Positions 1 through 7,973 of a stretch of DNA of 33,486 bases are shown one piece after another. The position numbers and the translations under genes were made by a program. The notes under the pieces were generated by a model that was given only the letters and a program-made list of their open reading frames with translations, was not told the origin of the DNA and did not search any database. Source of the DNA: Streptomyces sp. PH10-H1 (lineage in GTDB: Bacteria; Actinomycetota; Actinomycetes; Streptomycetales; Streptomycetaceae). Position 1 is the stretch's first letter. Each line of letters begins with the position of its first letter. The stretch spans positions 1 to 33,486 of the forward strand of contig NZ_JASISZ010000080.1 of assembly GCF_030063355.1 (NCBI RefSeq). Reading direction: 5' to 3'.

Positions 1-125
1 TGGGTGTCGTAACCGCGTCACTACCAAGGGGCCCGTTCTTTCATGCCCGCAGCCGTACCCGTACCTCCGTACAGATGGTCACCCGTGCCGTACGCCTCGA
101 ACGAGATCCGGTTTGCCACAACGCA

Positions 126-668
126 CTAAGACTCGGCGAGGGCTGCGGCGAGGACGCGCCGGCCGGGATTGGCGGTCTCTGGCAGCAGCGCGCAGCCGAG
201 CCGGGCGTGTGCAAGGACCGCGGGGTGCAGAGCGGCAGGGGCGACCGACCAGTAAAGGCGGCGATGGGAATGGGTGACGGCGGCGAAGTCCGTGCCCACA
301 CTGGCAGGTTGCATCACGGTCGAAGGTTGCACCGGGACCGTGGTGAGTCCGAAGACGGCCACGGTCTTGTCGACGACGCCTCGTCGCGCGGGGGCCGGGC
401 GCTGGCCTTCCGTGCCCCAGGGAGGAGTGAATCCGAGTTCTTCAACGTTCTGCCCTAGGAGGTGGGTCAGGACGCGGCGGATGTCGGGTTGGGGCCACGG
501 GGGGCTGGGGGACTCCCAGCGGCGGATTTGCCGAACCCCGACAGCCAGTCCCCGGATGCCCAGATGCGGTGCCGTGTTGGTGAGGGCATCTGCAAGGGCC
601 TGCTGGGAGTTGTAGCCGGCAGCCACGCGCGCCGCCTTGAGCCGCGTATTGCCTGCGGGACGGGACAC
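126..668 (-). pseudogene. C-terminally truncated XRE-family regulator
   Basis: The reading frame gives 180 residues. The N-terminal part (about residues 5-75) is a helix-turn-helix of the XRE type with the pattern LKAARVAAGYNSQQALADAL and RRWES. A linker follows, then TDFAAVTHSHRRLYWSV and LHPAVLAHARLGCALLP. From memory, Streptomyces relatives of this type continue with a long TPR-like sensor region after the sequence LAAALAES; here a stop falls exactly there, and the sequence beyond it no longer resembles the family. I therefore call it a truncated remnant, although a short protein could still be made. The GTG start at 668 is supported by a GGAGG about eight bases upstream. It diverges from the gene at 872 across a repeat-containing promoter region. 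Confidence 0.7.
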
Positions 669-752
669 GAGCCACCTCCGGGTACGGAACGCTGGCTTGA
701 GAGTCCCATGTGTGTCCTACGCGAGCCCAGAAACCGCCCACGTTCATGAAGT

Positions 753-807
753 AAGTCCTGTAGAAGTCCTTCTGACGTCCCATCAAAGTCCTCGATGAGG
801 ACGTCCT
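753..807. promoter_or_regulatory. 11-bp phased direct repeats in a divergent promoter
   Basis: AAGTCCT occurs at 753, 764 and 786, and a degenerate copy (ACGTCCC) at 775. Successive copies are therefore exactly 11 bases apart, on one face of the helix. The palindrome AGGACGTCCT follows at 798-807. The array lies between the divergent starts at 668 and 872, so it is a reasonable binding array for the XRE protein or a relative. Function is inferred. Confidence 0.5.
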
Positions 808-871
808 GGCGCGGCCAAGATGGCATCTCAACACATGCACGCCTCAAGCTGCGGCAAGGAGCCGGTGCGCG

Positions 872-1327
872 ATGCTCTCTGAGAAACCAACACGCCAGTG
901 CACGCTCGACACCGTCGCGGACTGCCAGCTACAGGCCGCAGGAGTTCAGTGGGACGCCATCCGCGTTCCTCGCAGGATTGGCATGCGGGCTCTGGAAATA
1001 CTCGGGTCACGCAGCGGTGCAGTGATTAGCGATCCGCCTGCATCTGCCCTCTACTGGTTCGTACGCGCCGGTTCGGCAGCCGAATGGGACGTGCCGGGTA
1101 CACGCCCCCTCGGCAGGGATACGCAGCACGTTGTTGTACCTCCATGGCATCGCGTTCACGGGCCGGGTCCGCACTGGCGGATTTGCCCTGCCGACGGCCA
1201 ACTGCTCACGGAAGTGAAGGCACTGCGCGCGGCGGTCCAGGACGCAATCGAGGCACCTGGGCCGATGGCCGAGCGAGCCGGCGGTGAGCTACCGCTGGGA
1301 CACCTCGCTGACGGTGAGGACAGGTGA
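872..1327 (+). CDS. Hypothetical actinobacterial protein of about 150 residues
   Basis: The 151-residue protein has no membrane segment or signal peptide. It contains AAGVQWDAIRVPRRIG, then GAVISDPPASALYWFV, VPPWHRVHGPGPHW and LLTEVKALRAAVQDAIE. I recall this arrangement from small Streptomyces proteins of unknown function that often lie beside XRE regulators, and the pattern loosely recalls the N-terminal region of bifunctional DNA primase/polymerase proteins, but I cannot assign an activity. An AAGGAG sequence about ten bases before the ATG supports the start. It is divergent from the truncated regulator and may have been its partner gene. Confidence 0.6.
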   Translation: MLSEKPTRQCTLDTVADCQLQAAGVQWDAIRVPRRIGMRALEILGSRSGAVISDPPASALYWFVRAGSAAEWDVPGTRPLGRDTQHVVVPPWHRVHGPGPHWRICPADGQLLTEVKALRAAVQDAIEAPGPMAERAGGELPLGHLADGEDR

Positions 1328-1817
1328 TGGCTACGTGGGGGATGGGATCCATCCTCAAGAGCGATGTCACGAGGATTTCGGCGCTCGACTCGGCCTGGAC
1401 GCAACGTCCCTTGGGGCTTCTCCTTCGGCATCCGGAGCTCGCCGATCGAGTCCAAGCCGATTTCCGAACAGACTCACGGACTCATCGCCGGGAAGCTGGC
1501 ACCTCCTCGTCAGCGCCACGTCTTGCGTGCTCCTTCTCACCGAGCGAACTCGATGTCATTCACATAACCCGCACGCAGGGCGGCAGGGATGGTCGTCGAC
1601 GCCCTGCACGCCTGACAGCGGTAGCCGTTACGAAGGAAGGAGGCGCATCCAGCTATACGGGAATTCGCTTGCCCCGATGCTGCCCCAGCTACATCACGCG
1701 GGTGATATCACCAGTCGGATGTGCACTCTCGCCCGTTCCGAAGCACGCTCATGGTCCGGCCGGCCGACAAGCAGGCCACCAGGTGTTAGCGTCCTCACCT
1801 TTTACAGCACTCTCGTC
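1328..1817. other. Gap without a convincing gene
   Basis: Several overlapping plus-strand frames stay open here, including one running to 1892 and one to 1875. Their translations are arginine/serine/proline-rich, have no recognisable motif and no good ribosome binding site. I read the stretch as the upstream regulatory region of the operon that begins near 1890. I saw no tRNA, terminator or clear promoter in it. Confidence 0.5.
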
Positions 1818-1892
1818 ATGCCCGAGTCGGATGACGGGCTCCAGAAAAATGACATCCTGCACGGCTCGACGGTGACCGAAAGGACCGCGTGA
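1818..1892 (+). CDS. Possible 24-codon leader ORF coupled to the operon
   Basis: ATG at 1818 opens a 24-codon frame starting MPESDDGLQKNDILHG and ending TERTA. Its TGA (1890-1892) overlaps the GTGATG start region of the MshC-like gene, which is the geometry of translational coupling. There is no clear ribosome binding site before it, and the frame could be the tail of a longer random open frame. It could be a leader peptide, a substrate peptide or nothing. I see no homology. Confidence 0.25.
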   Translation: MPESDDGLQKNDILHGSTVTERTA

Positions 1893-3067
1893 TGGAACTG
1901 TTCGACACCGCCACCAAAACACACAGGGAAGTGCAGCTCGGCGAGCAGGCCCTGATATATGTCTGCGGGATCACCCCATATGACGCGGCGCACTTGGGAC
2001 ACGCCTTCACGTTCCTCACGTACGACCTTTTGCAGCGCCGACTCCAGGATCTCGGAACCAATGTCCGGGTAGCGCGGAACATCACCGATGTTGACGAACC
2101 GATGTACACCAAGGCGAACGAGCTCGGCATGCACTACCTCGACCTCACCCATCAAGAAGTCACCGAGTTCCAGCGCATGATGCGCACCCTGAACTTGCTG
2201 GACCCAGACGCCGAGCCACGCCCCAGCCAGCACATCCCTGCCATCACCGACTCAGTCAAGGAACTGTTGCAGGGTGGCTTCGCGTACAACCTAGACGGAG
2301 ACATCTACTTCGACATTGCAGCCTCGCCACGATTCGCGTCAGTCAGTGGATACCCCGAGTCGTTGATGCGCGGGTTCTCCGCCATGCGGGGCGGCGACCT
2401 CCAACGGCCGGGCAAGCGTCAGCCGCTGGACTTCCTGTTGTGGCGGTCGATCGCTGATCCGCGCGACCCAGCCGCGTGGGCCACGTCACTCGGCCGTGGC
2501 CGCCCTGGGTGGCACATCGAATGCAGCGTGATGTCCTACGTGCATCTTGGTCCGACCATCGACATTCATGGTGGCGGTTCGGACTTGATCTTCCCGCATC
2601 ATGAGTGCGAGAACGCCCAGAGCACAGCCCTTGGCCGTGACCCGTACGTGAAGCACTGGATGCACACAGCGCCGCTACTCATGGGCGGGGAGAAGATGTC
2701 CAAGTCCCTGGGGAACCTCGTGTTCGTCCGCGACCTACTAGCTGACAACGACGCCGCGGCTGTGAGGATTGCCCTCCTGCGCTACCACTACCGCACCGGC
2801 GGCGAGTGGCAACCGGACCTTCTGCCCGAAGCCCACCAGCTCCTCGCCCGGATCACTCACGCCCTCAAACAGCCTGCGGGTCCAGACCCCCGCCCACACC
2901 TGGCCCGTATCCGCGAAGCGTTGGACCACGACCTCGACGCGCCGGCAGCAGTCCGCCATCTATCAGACATGACTGATGCGATCTGCTGCGGGGGCACCGT
3001 CCCGGGCGCAGCAGACGGACTCGGCGAAGCCCTGCACCTTCTGGGAATCGAACTCGCCGCCGGCTGA
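1892..3067 (+). CDS. MshC-like cysteine ligase (CysRS paralog without anticodon domain)
   Basis: The 391-residue protein has a class I aminoacyl-tRNA synthetase fold: HLGH at residues 34-37 and KMSKS at 268-272. The signature VCGITPY at 24-30, with ITPY where true CysRS has PTVY, is typical of MshC, which in mycothiol synthesis activates cysteine as Cys-AMP and joins it to the amine of GlcN-Ins. Zinc ligands appear intact: C25, C211 in GWHIEC, and the FPHH histidines at 236-237. The length (MshC is about 410) shows that the CysRS tRNA-binding C-terminus is absent. Mycothiol genes are normally scattered, so a MshC paralog beside ATP-grasp ligases suggests cysteine is joined to another amine. 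GTG at 1889 is an alternative start. It heads the operon. Confidence 0.85.
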   Translation: MELFDTATKTHREVQLGEQALIYVCGITPYDAAHLGHAFTFLTYDLLQRRLQDLGTNVRVARNITDVDEPMYTKANELGMHYLDLTHQEVTEFQRMMRTLNLLDPDAEPRPSQHIPAITDSVKELLQGGFAYNLDGDIYFDIAASPRFASVSGYPESLMRGFSAMRGGDLQRPGKRQPLDFLLWRSIADPRDPAAWATSLGRGRPGWHIECSVMSYVHLGPTIDIHGGGSDLIFPHHECENAQSTALGRDPYVKHWMHTAPLLMGGEKMSKSLGNLVFVRDLLADNDAAAVRIALLRYHYRTGGEWQPDLLPEAHQLLARITHALKQPAGPDPRPHLARIREALDHDLDAPAAVRHLSDMTDAICCGGTVPGAADGLGEALHLLGIELAAG

Positions 3068-3080
3068 ACGGAGGATCGTC

Positions 3081-4220
3081 ATGAAGTTCAATCAGCAGAC
3101 CAACAACGTCAACGAGACCTTCCGGAAAGCGGTCGCGCCACGGCTGCTGCTGCACAAGTGGCTCAGATATCAGATGCGACGCACGACAGCCGCCTATCTG
3201 CCCGCATACCGCAGGTCCACCAGCCGCAAGCCATCGACCATTGTGGCGGCCGAGGCGCTCCTATTAGCACTGCGCTGGAGGTGCCTCCCGTTCCACTACC
3301 TTCGCTATGGCCTGTACGACCAAAAGCACAGCATCCGGCAGATCCTTTCGTACCTGCCGGAGACGGTGTTCTACTACCGGCTACTGCCGGCAGTGAACCG
3401 AGACACCGTACTGTTGGACGACAAACTCTCCTGTAAACGTATTCTCACCTCCGCCGGGATCCATCAGCCTGCACTTCTGCTCAGCGGAGATGCCCACAAG
3501 TGCCTCGACGCCTCCGGGAAAATGGCCCCCACTTCCTCTCGGGCGCAGGTCTCCCAGGCCCTCGGGAGTAAGAGCGCGGTAGTGATCAAACCAGCGCGGT
3601 TCTCAAGCGGAGGGGAGGGGGTACGGGTCCTCCGGCACGAGGCTGGTCTCCTCTACGACAGCAGTACGCCCTTCTCCCTGCCCAGGTACGGTGCCGTGTG
3701 GGGTGAGTGGCTCATCGAGGAGTACATCGAGCAGCACCCGGACCTGGCAGCACTTCACAGCGCCTCCCTCAATACATTCAGGGTGATCACGACATGGCAT
3801 CCGCGCGCTGGAGCCCGAGTCGTGGCTTGTGTCCTCAAGCTCGGCACTGGCACCGGCCTCGTGGATAACGCTCACAGCGGCGGCCTGTACGCGCGGGTTG
3901 ACCGCGAAACCGGGCGACTCGACGGCCCTGGGTTCGATGAGAACTTCACCCAACACTCTCGACACCCGGGGTCTGGGGTCGTACTGGACGGCTACCAGCT
4001 CGGCATGATCGGCGAGGTCGCGGCACTAGCCGAGCATTGCGCGGCGCTGTTTCCACAAACCGCATTGATCGGCTGGGACATCGCCGTGGGCGCGAACGGA
4101 CCGCTGATCGTCGAAGGGAACAGCAGCCCTGGCCTGACAAACATCCAGCGCACACACGGCGGGGTGGCGCTCACGCTCGGGCGATCTCTTCACCACGCCT
4201 ATCGAAGCGAGTCCAGATGA
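3081..4220 (+). CDS. ATP-grasp ligase, sugar-transfer-associated type
   Basis: The 379-residue protein belongs to the ATP-grasp superfamily and by its motifs resembles the ATPgrasp_ST (alpha-L-glutamate-ligase-like) group. VVIKPARFSSGGEGV (K170) is the nucleotide-binding lysine and glycine loop. LIEEYIEQHP, then SLNTFRVITTW and DNAHSGGLYARVD, are typical of that group. D333, E345 and N347 in GWDIAV and VEGNSSPG are the metal ligands. Such enzymes make acyl-phosphates from carboxylates and couple them to amines. The start at 3081 follows GGAGG; the longer frame from 2976 overlaps the previous gene and is not needed. L62 is a TTA codon (3264-3266). The N-terminal 60 residues are basic and of unknown role. 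The stop overlaps the next start as ATGA. Confidence 0.85.
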   Translation: MKFNQQTNNVNETFRKAVAPRLLLHKWLRYQMRRTTAAYLPAYRRSTSRKPSTIVAAEALLLALRWRCLPFHYLRYGLYDQKHSIRQILSYLPETVFYYRLLPAVNRDTVLLDDKLSCKRILTSAGIHQPALLLSGDAHKCLDASGKMAPTSSRAQVSQALGSKSAVVIKPARFSSGGEGVRVLRHEAGLLYDSSTPFSLPRYGAVWGEWLIEEYIEQHPDLAALHSASLNTFRVITTWHPRAGARVVACVLKLGTGTGLVDNAHSGGLYARVDRETGRLDGPGFDENFTQHSRHPGSGVVLDGYQLGMIGEVAALAEHCAALFPQTALIGWDIAVGANGPLIVEGNSSPGLTNIQRTHGGVALTLGRSLHHAYRSESR

Positions 4221-5566
4221 GAGGGGGAATCGCACCACATCCTCGACCCGCGCGAGAAATCGTCGGCCTGACCCCTAGGCCGATCGATCTCCTGCCACTG
4301 CTCCGCGACGGACTGCTCACCACCTTGTGGTCCTGCGAGGCACCAGACCCCGGCTGGGCCGCGCACTTCAACATCGAGGTTCTATCCCTCGAACAGCTCT
4401 CCGGCGAGAGGGCTAGGTGGCGAAGCTCCGACCTTGACGTGTTGCTGCGTCACGCGCCCCAACTTCTGGCTCAGCAGGGGGCGGTCCATGTCGTGGGGTA
4501 CTGCTTCAGTCCGGCATGGCGCGCGCTGGTCGCCCGCGGAGGGCGTGCGAGCCACACCGTGCTGTGGCTGGAAAACAAGATCGAAGCCCGCGAGTGGCTG
4601 CGCAGCATCGGGATGCCAGTACCGGTGAGCGCGACGGTTGCCACGGCTGGCCTGCGCTACAAGCGACTGTCGCGACTGCTCGGCCTGCAATTCGTTGTTC
4701 AGACGCCGGTCGGGTCGGGCGGTGCGGGCACATTCCTGATCCGCCGAGAGGAGGACATCGATGCGGCCGTAGCGCGCTATCCGGGCAACGGGCGATGGCT
4801 GGTCAGCTCATACGCCGGCGAAACCACCATGAACCACCATGGCCTCGTCTCCCCTCAAGGGGAGGTCACCGTCACCGCTCCGTCGATCCAATTAGCGAAC
4901 CTACCCCAGGCCGGCTCCCGGTTTGGGGAGTACGCCGGGAGTGACTTCGCCCTGGCCGACGCGCTGCCGGCACGAGTGCTCCAGTCCGGCCGCAGCCTCA
5001 CTGCCCGGCTCGGAGAACGCCTCGCCAAGCTGGGGCATCGGGGAATCTTCGGGATCGATTTCGCGGTCAACGAGCAAGAAGTGACCATCCTGGAGATAAA
5101 TCCCCGTGTACAGGCGTCAACGTGGCTGCTGGGGGAGCTTGAGCGAGAGGCCGGTCAGTTGCCGACCTTGTGCCGCCACGTCACGGGGGCCCGCCTTGGC
5201 CCCTCTGCGGAGCACATTAGCGCGGGTGTACAGCTAGTTGTTCGGCATACCGGACCGCCACACCGTGTATCGCATCCACCCCGACCGGGCGTCTACTCCC
5301 TGGCGGACGACGGGGCTCGTTACGTACGCGCGGGCATTGGCCTGGCCGACTGCCATGCTGGTGAGTTCACGGTGAACGATGTCCCTCGCCCCGGAACGGT
5401 CGTGCTGCCCGGGGCGGCCATAGGGCGACTGGCTGGCCGGGCAACCCTCACCACGCCGCAAGGGCAGTGCCTGACGCGTAGCGGCATCGCCCTGATCAAG
5501 GCATTCCGTTCGCTGTTCGCCGATCGCGACTATGCCGCAAGCCAACGATTGGAGGAGCGGCCTTGA
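4217..5566 (+). CDS. ATP-grasp ligase, second copy of a different type
   Basis: The 449-residue protein has an ATP-grasp core. TPVGSGGAGTF (163-173) is the glycine-rich loop. FGIDFAV (D281) and ILEINPRVQ (E293, N295, R297) are the magnesium ligands seen in carboxylate-amine ligases. The N-terminal part (about 1-110) forms the usual pre-ATP-grasp domain. After residue 310 there is a C-terminal region of about 140 residues with GVYSLADDGARYVRAG that resembles the lid region of carbamoyl-phosphate-synthase-like ligases. ATG at 4217 overlaps the TGA of the previous gene, so the two ligases are translationally coupled. L226 is TTA (4892-4894). It is too different from the first ligase to be a recent duplicate, so the two probably form successive amide bonds. 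Substrates are unknown. Confidence 0.85.
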   Translation: MRGGIAPHPRPAREIVGLTPRPIDLLPLLRDGLLTTLWSCEAPDPGWAAHFNIEVLSLEQLSGERARWRSSDLDVLLRHAPQLLAQQGAVHVVGYCFSPAWRALVARGGRASHTVLWLENKIEAREWLRSIGMPVPVSATVATAGLRYKRLSRLLGLQFVVQTPVGSGGAGTFLIRREEDIDAAVARYPGNGRWLVSSYAGETTMNHHGLVSPQGEVTVTAPSIQLANLPQAGSRFGEYAGSDFALADALPARVLQSGRSLTARLGERLAKLGHRGIFGIDFAVNEQEVTILEINPRVQASTWLLGELEREAGQLPTLCRHVTGARLGPSAEHISAGVQLVVRHTGPPHRVSHPPRPGVYSLADDGARYVRAGIGLADCHAGEFTVNDVPRPGTVVLPGAAIGRLAGRATLTTPQGQCLTRSGIALIKAFRSLFADRDYAASQRLEERP

Positions 5567-6462
5567 GTACCCGCGAGAGCAATCCGGCTCTGGAGTGTGC
5601 ACGCTTAGCGATGCAGCCGCTGTTGGATGAGTTCATGTCTCGCTCTCAGACGCAGGCCATCTACGTCCTGTCGTCCAGTGCCTCCAGTCCCGGCAACCTC
5701 ACAGTGTTCGACGAAGAGTCCGACTTTGATGTATCGCTCGTTCTCGATATCCCCATGGACCAGTCTCAATGGCGATCCCACCCCGAGGACACCTACCGGA
5801 TTCTCGCCGACCGCATACCCACTTGGGTTCCGCCATTCCTCTTCTACGTTCCGGTGCCTTGGGGCCGAATGGAGGTCAACATCCACCAACTCATCCTGCC
5901 TTACGAAGATGATCCCCGCACGATCTGGCGGGGTGAGAAGTGCGACGTCTACCTCAACAAGAGTGAACAGTTGATGGACCGTGGAGGCGCCTTCGGTCGC
6001 CTGATCCGCCGCAAGGTCGAGCGGGGGCACTTCGCCCTCGTGCGGGAGCAGCAGCGGCTGGCCAACCGGGTGACGTGGGACGTGCGGGAGATGCCGCTAC
6101 GTCAGGGTCGGCGCCTTGGTCCAGAGGCCGGGCACCACGTACTGAACGCGGCGCTGGAAGAAGTCATCGACTGCATCTACGTGACCGCCAACCAGTTCGT
6201 ACCCAATCGCAAGTGGAAACTGGACTTGCTCCTGGGGCTCTCCCTTATCACGGGGGAACAGGCCGCGCTCCTGAAGGAGGTGATGCGCTGTGACCTGACC
6301 TTCGCAGATCTGCAACGCCGGATCCATGCCCTTGAGCGATTCTGCGAGAGCGCAGGTATCGCCGTGGCGGGCCCACAGGCAGAGGCCGTCCGAGCCATCT
6401 ACCAGGAGAAGCTACAGGTCAGGGGCAAACAATGCGCTGCGCCCTCGGCGGATGTCGCCTGA
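5563..6462 (+). CDS. Nucleotidyltransferase-like protein
   Basis: The 299-residue protein starts with TTG, whose TTGA overlaps the stop of the second ATP-grasp gene; GGAGGAG lies seven bases before it. Residues 33-62 (IYVLSSSASSPGNLTVFDEE then SDFDVSLVLD) match the minimal pol-beta nucleotidyltransferase pattern: a Ser-rich turn followed by Asp-x-Asp (D54, D56). E104 in RMEVNIHQ could be the third carboxylate. The helical C-terminal half resembles that of antibiotic nucleotidyltransferases. It could adenylate a biosynthetic intermediate or the finished product as protection. L15 is TTA (5605-5607), the third consecutive gene with one. The assignment is by motif only; the canonical GS motif is imperfect (SS), so it may be inactive or divergent. 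Confidence 0.65.
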   Translation: MSTRESNPALECARLAMQPLLDEFMSRSQTQAIYVLSSSASSPGNLTVFDEESDFDVSLVLDIPMDQSQWRSHPEDTYRILADRIPTWVPPFLFYVPVPWGRMEVNIHQLILPYEDDPRTIWRGEKCDVYLNKSEQLMDRGGAFGRLIRRKVERGHFALVREQQRLANRVTWDVREMPLRQGRRLGPEAGHHVLNAALEEVIDCIYVTANQFVPNRKWKLDLLLGLSLITGEQAALLKEVMRCDLTFADLQRRIHALERFCESAGIAVAGPQAEAVRAIYQEKLQVRGKQCAAPSADVA

Positions 6463-6592
6463 GTCGAGTGTGCCAGCCCGCCAACTGTCGGTGGAACAGC
6501 GCGAGTTTTGCACACTACGCTCAGCTACGACACGCGCGCCCGAACGCCCTACTGGCCCCAAACGGGCCAGTGATCCGAAGAGATGACAACTC
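6463..6592 (+). promoter_or_regulatory. Operon-internal gap with a hairpin before cysS
   Basis: The 130-base gap breaks an otherwise tightly packed operon. ACTGGCCC at 6551-6558 and GGGCCAGT at 6564-6571 form a perfect 8-bp stem with a five-base loop, ending 21 bases before the ATG at 6593. It is not followed by a T run. It could be an attenuator, an mRNA processing site, or a control hairpin for cysS translation. A promoter for cysS may also lie here, but I cannot point to clear -35 and -10 boxes. Confidence 0.4.
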
Positions 6593-7966
6593 ATGCCCCT
6601 CTACCTGCACAACACGCTGACCAGGCGAAAAGAGGAGTTCGTTCCCAGGACTCCCGGAGTCGTCCAGATGTTCGTATGCGGCCCCACCGTGTACAGCCTC
6701 AGCCATGTCGGCCACGCCAAGACCTACACGCAGTTCGATCTGATCGCCCGCTACTTGAAGAAGCGCGGGTATCGGGTGATCTATGCGCAAAATCTGACCG
6801 ACGTGGACGACAAGATCATTGCCAAGGCATCCGAGGCTGGTGTCGACCCTCGCGACCTTGCTACCCGCTACGAGGCCGACTATCTCGACGACATGGCCGC
6901 CCTTCACAACACCAATGTGGACGTCTACGGCCGCGCTCACGACCACATCCCGCAGATTGTCGCCCAGATCCAGCAACTCATCGAACGGGGTCACGCCTAT
7001 CAGCTCGAAGACGGCTGGTACTACGACCTGTCCACTTTCCCCGACTACGGCAAACTATCGGGGCGCACCGAGACGCGTCCGGAAGATTCGGTAGCCCGGA
7101 TCGACGAGAATCAGTACAAGCGCAACCCGGGAGACTTCGCCCTCTGGAAGGCCCGCAAGGCGGATGAACCCTATTGGGACACTGCACTCGGCGCCGGCCG
7201 CCCTGGATGGCACATCGAAGACACGGCCATCACCGAGGCGCTCTTCGGACCCCAATACGATCTCCACGGCGGCGCGGTCGATCTGATCTTCCCTCATCAC
7301 GAGGCTGAGGTCGCACAGATGGAAGCCGCATCCGGACGGGCCCCCCTCGTCCGCTACTGGATGCACACCGGGCTGCTGCGCATCAACGGCGAGAAGATGT
7401 CCAAGAGTACGGGCAACTTCCTGACCATCCGCGACGCTCTCAAGACCGCCGACTATCGGACCTTGCGGTACGTGTTCCTGTCCCATCATTACCGCTCAGC
7501 CATGGAACTCACCGACACCGTCATCGCCCAGTCCAGCGCAGCTCGTCGCCGAGTGGAGAACTTCGCTCGCCTGATCGACCCAGCGCAGCCCGAGAGCCAG
7601 CAGAGCATTTCCCTGATCTCCAGGAGCAGGGAGCGCATCTTTGAGCGGCTAGACGACGACCTTGACACCCCCGGCGCGCTCGCTGCCTTGTTCGACTTCA
7701 TTCGGGAACAGAACAGGAGTGGAGAGGTTCCCGGACCATCATCTCGGGCGTTGCTGCAGGATGTTGACGATCTATTCGATGCATTCGACATCGAAGACCA
7801 TTCAGGCAACGACGTGGCCATCGAGGCCGAATTGGCTGAGCGCCGGGCACTCCGTAGCGCCCATAAGTTCGAGGAAGCAGACGCCATCCGTAAGAGCCTC
7901 CAGGGCCGAGGAATCGTTCTAGAGGACACGACGGACACAACCCGCTGGTGGTACGAGGAAAGGTAA
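6593..7966 (+). CDS. cysS: Cysteine--tRNA ligase, archaeal-looking type
   Basis: The 457-residue protein is a full-length CysRS: VCGPTVY at 28-34, HVGH at 38-41, KMSKS at 268-272, and a C-terminal helical tRNA-binding region ending in the usual RDALRxxGxxLEDTxxTTRW-like tail (here KSLQGRGIVLEDTTDTTRWW). Typical bacterial CysRS has WHIEC with the cysteine as zinc ligand. Here the site reads WHIEDTAITEALFG followed by YDLHGGAVDLIFPHHEAEVA, so D210 replaces the cysteine while C29, H235/H236 and E239 remain. From memory this pattern resembles archaeal Thermococcales-type enzymes. An organism of this kind should have its own essential CysRS elsewhere, so this is probably an additional copy: a supplier of Cys-tRNA or Cys-AMP, or a resistant target. 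Confidence 0.88.
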   Translation: MPLYLHNTLTRRKEEFVPRTPGVVQMFVCGPTVYSLSHVGHAKTYTQFDLIARYLKKRGYRVIYAQNLTDVDDKIIAKASEAGVDPRDLATRYEADYLDDMAALHNTNVDVYGRAHDHIPQIVAQIQQLIERGHAYQLEDGWYYDLSTFPDYGKLSGRTETRPEDSVARIDENQYKRNPGDFALWKARKADEPYWDTALGAGRPGWHIEDTAITEALFGPQYDLHGGAVDLIFPHHEAEVAQMEAASGRAPLVRYWMHTGLLRINGEKMSKSTGNFLTIRDALKTADYRTLRYVFLSHHYRSAMELTDTVIAQSSAARRRVENFARLIDPAQPESQQSISLISRSRERIFERLDDDLDTPGALAALFDFIREQNRSGEVPGPSSRALLQDVDDLFDAFDIEDHSGNDVAIEAELAERRALRSAHKFEEADAIRKSLQGRGIVLEDTTDTTRWWYEER

Positions 7967-7973
7967 CGTAGTC

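Noticed and set aside
1284..1892. 202-codon and 183-codon plus-strand frames before the operon
   Set aside because: Ser/Arg/Pro-rich with no recognisable domain or ribosome binding site. Only the last 24 codons were kept as a possible leader ORF.
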